A stretch of 12,113 nucleotides of DNA. Origin: JALOOE01 sp964423545 (lineage in GTDB: Bacteria > Chloroflexota > Anaerolineae > CG2-30-64-16). Within the stretch, counting starts at the first letter, position 1, and each line of letters opens with the position of its first letter. The position numbers were made by a program, and so were the translations under genes. The notes beneath the pieces were generated by a model. It saw nothing but the letters and a program-made list of their open reading frames with translations, did no database searches and was not told the DNA's origin. Of this stretch, positions 1 through 5,826 are shown piece by piece. The DNA is taken from the NCBI GenBank assembly GCA_964423545.1, contig CAYRFV010000174.1, forward strand, positions 1 through 12,113. Reading direction: 5' to 3'.

Positions 1-774
1 GACCGCTTCTTCAGACGGGGGTGGCGTGGCCGGCGTCTGGGTCGCGGGCGCGGGCCCGAGCGGGGTGACCGGCGGGGTGGGCGTCGTGACGACCGGCGTC
101 AACGGCGTGGGCGGCGGCGGGCCTGCCCGGGTGGCCATGACGGGGGGCTGCGACGCCGGAGCCGCGAGAGCGCCGGGTTGCAGGCTCACGGGCAGGCGGG
201 TGGGCCACGGCGTCGGCTGCCACGGCGTCGGCGTTATCTCGGGGGTCGGCGTCGGAGCGCTCACGACGACCTGTCCCGGCGGCACGAAGAACGGCGTCGG
301 GGCCCGCTGCGGACCCGCAGCGAGCCCAGTGTAGCCCTCATCGGCCGGATCAGCCAGCACAGTAACATCCGCCAGAGGACGATCCATGCGCCATAGCTCG
401 CCCAGCTCATAGCTGACATCAACGACCCAGCCGCGATCCACCAGAGGCCAGACGTCCTCCTGCCGGGCGCAGTCGATCACCAGGAACGGCCCGATCCTGT
501 CGCCGCCCGGCGGCTGGAGCCACACCTTGCGGCCGATGTCGCCGGCGCGCAGCAGCGCCACCGTGCCGACACACTCCGGGCATTGCAGCCGCTGGCCGTG
601 CCCGGCGCGCACATCCAGGACGTGCTCCATCATGCCAGGCGCGTAGAACGTGGCGAGGCCGGTCTGCGGCAGGGGCGTCTGCTCCCAGTAGCCGGGAGTG
701 AGCCCGCCAACCTGTCCCGGAGGCAGGACAGCCGCAAGCAAAGCCAGCAATGCCACAAACAAACCTGTCACCAT
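1..774 (-). CDS. Secreted RlpA/DPBB-like protein with Pro/Thr-rich tail, partial (C-terminus off window)
   Basis: This reading frame is open for 258 codons from ATG at 774 to the left edge, with no stop. Residues 1-20 have a hydrophobic core (FVALLALLAAV), which reads as a signal peptide. Residues 40-142 resemble an RlpA/double-psi beta-barrel domain: an early ATFYAPG, then GTVALLRAGDIGRKVWLQPP, then GPFLVIDCA with Asp101 where such domains keep a conserved Asp, then VVDVSYELGELW. A Cys pair (CPEC, residues 65-68) is present. From about residue 158 the chain is Pro/Thr-rich (PTPTPEITPTP and similar), like an extracellular linker. Alternative in-frame starts are ATG 783 and GTG 771; GGGAG sits best spaced for the GTG. 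The role is probably a secreted cell-wall or surface protein. The fold call is from motif recall only, and the exact function is unknown. It is divergent from uvsE. Confidence 0.65.
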   Translation of the reverse strand, partial: MVTGLFVALLALLAAVLPPGQVGGLTPGYWEQTPLPQTGLATFYAPGMMEHVLDVRAGHGQRLQCPECVGTVALLRAGDIGRKVWLQPPGGDRIGPFLVIDCARQEDVWPLVDRGWVVDVSYELGELWRMDRPLADVTVLADPADEGYTGLAAGPQRAPTPFFVPPGQVVVSAPTPTPEITPTPWQPTPWPTRLPVSLQPGALAAPASQPPVMATRAGPPPPTPLTPVVTTPTPPVTPLGPAPATQTPATPPPSEEAV

Positions 775-938
775 GGCTCCCATAATCTGGCGCTTCGGTC
801 CACGTATGCTATACTGCGCGCTATGGTGCGGCGGCGGCACGCTGCACAAGCCGAGCGACGGTCGCAGCGCCATATTCGCTGCGTTGCGATCGGATTATAC
901 ACGATGGGTCGAAACAAGGAAAAGGAAGTGCGCGCCCC
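775..938. promoter_or_regulatory. Divergent intergenic region with weak promoter-like AT patches
   Basis: This gap separates the minus-strand secreted protein from uvsE and must hold the start signals of both. It has the only AT-richer words nearby: TATACT at 810-815 and TTATACA at 895-901, either of which could be a -10 box for uvsE. No convincing TTGACA-like -35 box sits 16-18 bases upstream of either. A GGAAG at 924-928 serves as the uvsE ribosome-binding site. No operator or riboswitch is recognisable. Confidence 0.3.
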
Positions 939-1952
939 ATGCGCCTTGGATTCGTCGTCAAACCGCTGGCCCGGCCGGAGCTGAAAAGCCACGACAGCCG
1001 GCGCTGGCAGAACAGCCCACACCTCAGCGTGAGCCTGGCCTACCTTCGCGACGTCTTCACCTACCTACAGGAGACCGCGATCGCGATGTACCGGATCTCG
1101 TCGGAGCTGGCACCCCATGCCACGCATCCCGACATGCCCCAGTTCCATCGCCAGGTGGACGAGTGCGCCGACGAACTGGCCCAACTGGGCGCGGCCGCCC
1201 GCTCCGCCGATCTGCGCCTGTCCTTTCATCCGGCGCAGCATGTCGTCCTGAACGCGCCCGACCCTGAGCTGGTGGCGCGCAGCGCCGCCGACCTGATCGT
1301 CCAGTCCGCCATCCTGGACCGGATGGGCCTGGGGCAGGACGCGGTGGTCGTCACACACCTCGGCGGCATCTACGGTGACAAGGACGCGGCGCGAGAGCGC
1401 TTCGTCCGCCACACCGAGGCGCTGCCTGAGGCGGCGCGCCGGCGGTTGGTGCTGGAGAACGACGATGTGCGCTTCGGCGTTGCCGACACCCTGTGGGTGC
1501 ACGAGCGCACCGGCATCCGCCTGGTGTTCGACAACCTCCATCACCGCCTGAACAATCCCGATGGCAGGGCCCCTCGCGATGCGCTTGCGGCGTGCCTGGC
1601 GACCTGGCCCGCCGACGTGCGGCCCAAGATCCATTTCAGCAGCCCGCGCACCGAGTGGCTCGTGGGGGGCCAAGAGGACGGTCAGCCCGCAACAGTGCGG
1701 CAGACGCGCTGGAACTATCATTCCGATTATGTCAATCCGTTCGAATTCATCGACTTCGTGCGGATGGCCGCAGGATTGCGCGCCTTCGATGTCATGCTGG
1801 AGGTTCGGGCCAAAGACCTGGCATTGCGCCAGCTGCGGGATGATCTGGCGCGCTACGCGCCGGATTTGGCGGGCCGATTGCACGGCGAAGGCGCCGAGAA
1901 GGCCGGGCACGAGGCGTCTGCCCAAGCGCAGCATCGGACCAGCGGCCGGTGA
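939..1952 (+). CDS. uvsE: UV-damage endonuclease UvsE/UvdE
   Basis: This encodes a metal-dependent TIM-barrel endonuclease that nicks DNA 5' of UV photoproducts and other lesions, an alternative to UvrABC excision repair. The 337 residues carry the family motifs in order: MRLGFV start, YRISSELAPHATHP (51-64), SFHPAQHVVLN (95-105), VTHLGGIYGDK (138-148), LENDD (172-176), VFDNLHHRLNNP (196-207), PKIHFSSPRTE (229-239), HSDYVNPFEF (261-270) and DVMLEVRAKDLAL (284-296). Likely metal ligands by family analogy are His97/His101, His140, Glu173, Asp198, His201/202, His232, His261 and Glu288, so the active site looks intact. The length is slightly above the usual ~300 residues because of a polar, Ala/Gln-rich C-terminal tail after about residue 312. 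A GGAAG lies 10 bases before the ATG. The following gap of 141 bases suggests it is not part of the sugar operon. Confidence 0.95.
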   Translation: MRLGFVVKPLARPELKSHDSRRWQNSPHLSVSLAYLRDVFTYLQETAIAMYRISSELAPHATHPDMPQFHRQVDECADELAQLGAAARSADLRLSFHPAQHVVLNAPDPELVARSAADLIVQSAILDRMGLGQDAVVVTHLGGIYGDKDAARERFVRHTEALPEAARRRLVLENDDVRFGVADTLWVHERTGIRLVFDNLHHRLNNPDGRAPRDALAACLATWPADVRPKIHFSSPRTEWLVGGQEDGQPATVRQTRWNYHSDYVNPFEFIDFVRMAAGLRAFDVMLEVRAKDLALRQLRDDLARYAPDLAGRLHGEGAEKAGHEASAQAQHRTSGR

Positions 1953-2093
1953 CGCATGGTGCAGGGAGACGACTCGCACTGGGCTTGCACCCGCGTGACT
2001 CGCCCGCCGCGCGCCGTCCAGAAGCGACGCGCTCGCTCTTGATTGGCGGAGGTTCGGACCCCTCCAGGCCAACAATTCGCTGCGGAGAACCAG

Positions 2094-3107
2094 ATGACGT
2101 CCATGACACAGCCTGTACGGGTCGCCATGATCGGCTGCGGCGGATTTGCGCGGCACCACCTGCGCCGGATGCTGCCGCTCCCCGGCCGGCCCGCCATCCC
2201 GGTGGTCAGCGAGCCGTCGCCGGCCGCGTATGCAGAGTTTGCCCGGCTGTTGCAGGAGGCCGGGCTGCCGATCCCGCCCAACCAGCCGGAACTGGGCGCA
2301 CTGCTGCGGGACTACGCCGGCCAGCTCGACGCCGCGTTCATCATCACGCCTCACGCCTTCCACCACGACCAGACAGTCGCGTGCCTGGAAGCCGGGCTGG
2401 ATGTGCTGCTGGAGAAGCCGATGACGATGAACGTGCGTGAGGCGCTGAGCCTGATCGAGACGCGTGACCGCACCGGCCGCACCCTGATGGTGGCGTTCCC
2501 GGCCAGCATGTCGGCCCGCTATCGCGCAGCCATCGCCATGCGACAATCCGGCGAGTTGGGCCGGCTGATGGGGATCAGCGCGACGCTGTGGGAACACTGG
2601 GCGCTGCCAAATGTCGGCACGTGGCGCATGAAGCCGGAGCTCTCCGGCGGCGGCTACGTGTTCGACGCCGGCGCGCACCTGGTCAACGCCGTGGCCGAGC
2701 TGGCCGGCGAGGAGTTCACGGAGGTGGCGGCCTGGCTCGACAACACGGGCCGACCGGTCGAAACGCGCGCCACGGTCATGGGCAGAACAACCTCCGGCGC
2801 GTTTGTGACCTTGCACTTCATGGGCGAGGCCAGCCACACCGTGGGCGCCGATGTCCATGCCTTCTACAGCGACGCGACGATTCACGCCGACGCCTGGGGC
2901 CGCCGCATGGCGATCCAGCGCCGCGGGGAGACGACGCCGACGCCACTCGATCCGCCCGACGCGCCCATTCCCTGGGAGCAGTTCCTGGCCGTGCGCGGCG
3001 GCGCGCGGCCCAACCCCGGCCCGGCGGAAAACGGTCTGCGCGTGGTGCGGCTGTGGGAGGCGATCACGGCGTCGGCGGCCGCGGGCGGGAGCCCGGTGGG
3101 CGTGTGA
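2094..3107 (+). CDS. Gfo/Idh/MocA family oxidoreductase, copy 1
   Basis: This encodes a cytoplasmic NAD(P)-dependent sugar or cyclitol dehydrogenase-type protein of 337 residues. The N-terminal Rossmann fold shows VRVAMIGCGGFA (8-19) with the GxGxxA-like dinucleotide motif. The family EKP signature is at 107-109, with Lys108 the expected catalytic Lys. The C-terminal alpha/beta domain contains GGGYVFDAGAHLVN (185-198), where Asp191 and His195 match the conserved D-x-G-x-H. No Tat or Sec signal is present, unlike exported GFOR-type members. The start was chosen at ATG 2094 because GGAGA (2084-2088) precedes it at good spacing; an in-frame TTG at 2043 and ATG 2103 are alternatives. It is the first gene of the putative glycan operon and is over half identical by eye to the gene at 3416. 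The substrate cannot be read from sequence; oxidation of a released sugar, or a GH109-like NAD-dependent glycosidase, are both possible. Confidence 0.88.
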   Translation: MTSMTQPVRVAMIGCGGFARHHLRRMLPLPGRPAIPVVSEPSPAAYAEFARLLQEAGLPIPPNQPELGALLRDYAGQLDAAFIITPHAFHHDQTVACLEAGLDVLLEKPMTMNVREALSLIETRDRTGRTLMVAFPASMSARYRAAIAMRQSGELGRLMGISATLWEHWALPNVGTWRMKPELSGGGYVFDAGAHLVNAVAELAGEEFTEVAAWLDNTGRPVETRATVMGRTTSGAFVTLHFMGEASHTVGADVHAFYSDATIHADAWGRRMAIQRRGETTPTPLDPPDAPIPWEQFLAVRGGARPNPGPAENGLRVVRLWEAITASAAAGGSPVGV

Positions 3108-3135
3108 TGCGTCGAACGTCGATCAAGAGACCCCC

Positions 3136-3415
3136 ATGAATCCACTCTGCGCGCGACTGACTGAAGGCATCCCCCAGACCGGCGACACCCGCACCGACAT
3201 GGTTGCACTGCTCGCCGCGCAGGGTCAGCCCGATACGGCCGGTCATTGCCTGGCCGCAGCCGTCGAAGCGCGCTGGCTCGCGACGCGCTTCGACGCGAAT
3301 TCACGCCAGGCCGAGATCGCCGGCTGGCTGCACGACATCAGCGCGATCATCCCGACAGCACATTTGTCGCAGCTTATCAAGGGCTTTCTGATCACCAAGG
3401 AAGGAGAATCACCCC
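3136..3415 (+). pseudogene. Truncated HD-domain hydrolase remnant
   Basis: From ATG 3136 (AGAGA just upstream) the frame reads about 80 residues that look like the N-terminal half of a YqeK-like/HD-superfamily phosphohydrolase. TAGHCLAAAVEARWLATRF supplies the first His (37), followed by EIAGWLHDISAIIP with the His66-Asp67 pair. The rest of the domain, including the final Asp, is absent. After about residue 85 the frame enters the ribosome-binding site and then the coding region of the next oxidoreductase, out of frame, and stays open to a stop at 4188. That downstream part is only a shadow of the real gene. I infer a deletion that removed the 3' half and its stop codon. If translated it could not be a complete enzyme. 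Its usual partners and substrate are unknown. Assignment rests on the HD motif pattern alone. Confidence 0.55.
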
Positions 3416-4423
3416 ATGAGCACCACCCCCGTTCGCGTTGCCATGATCGGTTGCGGCGGCATGGCGCGCGCCCACTTCCGCAACATGCTGAAGCAGACCG
3501 ATACGACGCAAGTCATCGCCATGTGCGAGCCGTCGGAGGCGCAATATGCGGCTTCGGCGGCGATGTTCGAGGCCGCAGGGCAGCCGATCCCGCCCAACCA
3601 GCCCGACCTGGTCAGGCTGCTGAGGGAACAGCGAGACCGGCTCGACGCAGCTTTCATCATCACCCCGCACGCCTATCACCACGACCAGACGAAGGCCTGC
3701 CTGGAAGCGGGCCTCGACGTGCTGCTGGAGAAACCGATGGTGATGAACGCCGGGGAGGCGCGCAGCCTGATCGAGACGCGCGACCGCACCGGCAAGCTGC
3801 TGGTCGTCGCGTTTCCCGGCAGCCTGTCCCCGCAGATTCGCGCTGCATCCCGGCTGCTCCGCTCCGGGGAGCTCGGCAAGATGTGGAGCATCAGCGCCAC
3901 GGTCTGGCAGAGTTGGGGGCCGGGCACGGCCAATACCTGGCGCCAACAGCCGGAGATCGCGGGCGGCGGTTTCCTGTTCGACACGGGCGCGCACATGCTC
4001 AACACCTGCGCGGATCTCGCGGGCGAGGATTTCGTCGAGGTGGCCGCGTGGCTGGACAACAACGGCCGGCCCGTCGACACCCTGGGGATGGTGATGGGCA
4101 AGCTGGCGTCGGGCGCGTACGTCACCATGCATGGCTGCGGCGAGGCGATCCGCTCGTGCGCGTCGGACGTGCGCGTCTTCTGCGCTGAAGCGATCCTGCA
4201 CACCGACATCTGGGGCAAATGGCTGCGCATCCAGCGCCAGGGACGCAAGCAACTCCGCAAGGTGCCCGTGCCCGCCTCGCTCGGCGTCTGGGAGCAATTC
4301 CTGGCCGTGCGCGACGGCAAGCTGGCGAACCCTTGTCCGCCCGAAGTCGGCCTGCGCATGGCGCGGCTCTGGGACGCGATCAAGGCATCGGCTGCGCAGG
4401 ATGGCAAGCCAGTCCCTGCATAG
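3416..4423 (+). CDS. Gfo/Idh/MocA family oxidoreductase, copy 2
   Basis: This 335-residue cytoplasmic NAD(P)-dependent oxidoreductase is paralogous to the gene at 2094. Motifs are the Rossmann VRVAMIGCGGMA (6-17), ITPHAYHHDQT (82-92), EKP (105-107, Lys106) and GGGFLFDTGAHMLN (183-196) with Asp189 and His193. A strong AAGGAGA site (3401-3407) lies eight bases before ATG 3416. It differs from copy 1 most clearly near the substrate side: WQSWGPGTANTW replaces WEHWALPNVGTW, and a basic RQGRKQLRKVPV segment replaces a Pro-rich one. This suggests a related but non-identical substrate rather than pure gene dosage. It ends 29 bases before the fucosidase, consistent with co-transcription. No signal peptide is seen. 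Confidence 0.9.
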   Translation: MSTTPVRVAMIGCGGMARAHFRNMLKQTDTTQVIAMCEPSEAQYAASAAMFEAAGQPIPPNQPDLVRLLREQRDRLDAAFIITPHAYHHDQTKACLEAGLDVLLEKPMVMNAGEARSLIETRDRTGKLLVVAFPGSLSPQIRAASRLLRSGELGKMWSISATVWQSWGPGTANTWRQQPEIAGGGFLFDTGAHMLNTCADLAGEDFVEVAAWLDNNGRPVDTLGMVMGKLASGAYVTMHGCGEAIRSCASDVRVFCAEAILHTDIWGKWLRIQRQGRKQLRKVPVPASLGVWEQFLAVRDGKLANPCPPEVGLRMARLWDAIKASAAQDGKPVPA

Positions 4424-4452
4424 GCCTATCATCTCACACCAAGGAACATTCC

Positions 4453-5760
4453 ATGCCACAACAACTTCTCCCAGCCGCCGGTGACACGAGCTGGTTCACG
4501 CACGATCGCTTCGGCCTGTTCATCCACTGGGGCACCTATACCCTCGCCGCGCGCCATGAGTGGGTGAAGCAGCGTGAGCGCATCCGCGACGAGGACTACC
4601 AGAAGTACTTCGATCACTTCGACCCCGATCTTTACGACCCGACGATCTGGGCGCGGGAGGCGAAGAACGCCGGGATGAAGTACTTCGTCATCACGACCAA
4701 ACACCACGAAGGCTTCTGCCTCTGGGATTCGGCGCTGACCGACTACAAGGCGACCAAGACCCCCTACGGCAAGGATGTCCTGCATCCGATGGTGGATGCG
4801 TTTCGGGCGCAGGATCTCAAGGTCGGCTTCTACCACTCGGTCATCGACTGGCATCATCCCGAGTTCACGGTGGACCCGATCCATCCGATGCGCGACGATC
4901 TGGAATACCGGGAGACGCACAAGAACCGGGACATCCGCAGGTATGCCGAGTACCTCCACGGCCAGACCCGTGAGCTGTTGACGCAGTTCGGCAAGATCAG
5001 TGTCCTCTGGTACGACTTCTCCTACGCGGGCCGGCCGTTCCCGTGGGGCCAGGGCAAGGGCCGCGAGGATTGGCAGTCGGAGAGGCTGGTCAAGTTGGTG
5101 CGCGAGCTGCAGCCGGGCATCATCCTCAACGACCGGCTCGACCTGCCGGGCTCGGCCGACGTCAAGACGCCGGAGGAGTACCAGCCGCGCGGGTGGATGA
5201 CCGTGGACGGCAAGCCGGTCGTGTGGGAGGCGTGCCAGACCTTCAACCGGAGTTGGGGGTACTACCGCGACAACATGGATTGGCGCGAGCCGGACGAGCT
5301 GATTCGCACGCTGATCGACACGGTGTCGAAGGGCGGCAACATGCTGCTCAACGTCGGGCCGAACGGCCGGGGGGAGTTTGACGAACGCTCCATCGAGCGG
5401 CTGCGCGCGATCGGCGCGTGGATGCGACTCCACAGCCGATCCATCTACGGCTGCACGGCCAGCGATCTGACCCCGCCGCCCGACACGCGCTTCACCTACA
5501 ACCCGGCGAAGAAGCGGCTCTACCTGCACCTGTTCGCCTGGCCCTACAAGCACGTCCACCTTGACGGGCTGGCCGGTCGTGTGGAGTACGCCCAGCTCCT
5601 CAATGATGCGTCAGAGGTCAGGATGTTCACCGTGGATCCGCACCAGCAGGCGCAGAACACGACCATGGGCGGCGGCGCGGCTGACACGTTGATCCTGGAG
5701 CTGCCGCTGGCGAAGCCGAAGACGGCCGTGCCGGTGGTGGAGTTGTACCTGAAGGACTGA
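4453..5760 (+). CDS. GH29 alpha-L-fucosidase
   Basis: This encodes a retaining exo-alpha-L-fucosidase that removes terminal fucose from glycans; 435 residues, no signal peptide, so cytoplasmic. The GH29 (beta/alpha)8 barrel covers about 12-335: RFGLFIHWGTYT (19-30), AGMKYFVITTKHHEGFCLWDS (73-93, His84/85), GFYHSVIDWHHP (125-136), VLWYDF (184-189, Asp188 the likely nucleophile), NDRLDLPG, WEACQTFNRSWGYY (258-271, Glu259 a candidate acid/base), and GGNMLLNVGPNGRG (294-307). A small beta-sandwich C-terminal domain follows (about 345-435). The start at ATG 4453 has AAGGAAC upstream and matches the family N-terminus; a longer in-frame extension back to 4219 overlaps the previous gene and is rejected. 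The linkage preference (alpha-1,2, 1,3/4 or 1,6) cannot be read here. Confidence 0.94.
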   Translation: MPQQLLPAAGDTSWFTHDRFGLFIHWGTYTLAARHEWVKQRERIRDEDYQKYFDHFDPDLYDPTIWAREAKNAGMKYFVITTKHHEGFCLWDSALTDYKATKTPYGKDVLHPMVDAFRAQDLKVGFYHSVIDWHHPEFTVDPIHPMRDDLEYRETHKNRDIRRYAEYLHGQTRELLTQFGKISVLWYDFSYAGRPFPWGQGKGREDWQSERLVKLVRELQPGIILNDRLDLPGSADVKTPEEYQPRGWMTVDGKPVVWEACQTFNRSWGYYRDNMDWREPDELIRTLIDTVSKGGNMLLNVGPNGRGEFDERSIERLRAIGAWMRLHSRSIYGCTASDLTPPPDTRFTYNPAKKRLYLHLFAWPYKHVHLDGLAGRVEYAQLLNDASEVRMFTVDPHQQAQNTTMGGGAADTLILELPLAKPKTAVPVVELYLKD

Positions 5761-5778
5761 CGATCGACGATGAACGTT

Positions 5779-5811
5779 GGACGGTCGCCATCGCCAATGG
5801 TCGATCGTCCA
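5779..5811. repeat. Imperfect palindrome between fucosidase and GH2 genes
   Basis: The left arm GGACGGTCGCCAT (5779-5791) pairs with the right arm ATGGTCGATCGTCC (5797-5810) across a five-base loop, with one mismatch and one bulged base. Words such as CGATCGACGATG just upstream (5761-5772) are variants of the same theme. There is no T-run, so it is not a standard terminator. It looks like an interspersed palindromic element or an mRNA-processing/stability hairpin placed just before the GH2 ribosome-binding site (ACGAGG, 5815-5820). Confidence 0.55.
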
Positions 5812-5826
5812 CCCACGAGGTTCCTC

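Noticed and set aside
2048..2065. Small hairpin GGAGG...CCTCC between uvsE and the oxidoreductase as a terminator
   Set aside because: Only a five-base stem and no T-run; expected by chance in GC-rich sequence.
2043..2093. TTG start giving the first oxidoreductase a 17-residue extension
   Set aside because: The extension lacks family similarity, and ATG 2094 has a good GGAGA site at proper spacing.
1065..2885. Long minus-strand open frame opposite uvsE and the first oxidoreductase
   Set aside because: Antisense shadow of two clearly recognisable + strand genes in GC-rich DNA. Its composition is Arg/His/Gly-rich with no family motifs.
2851..4188. Long + strand open frame overlapping both oxidoreductases
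   Set aside because: Only the stretch 3136 to about 3390 looks like protein (the HD remnant). The rest is out of frame with real genes.
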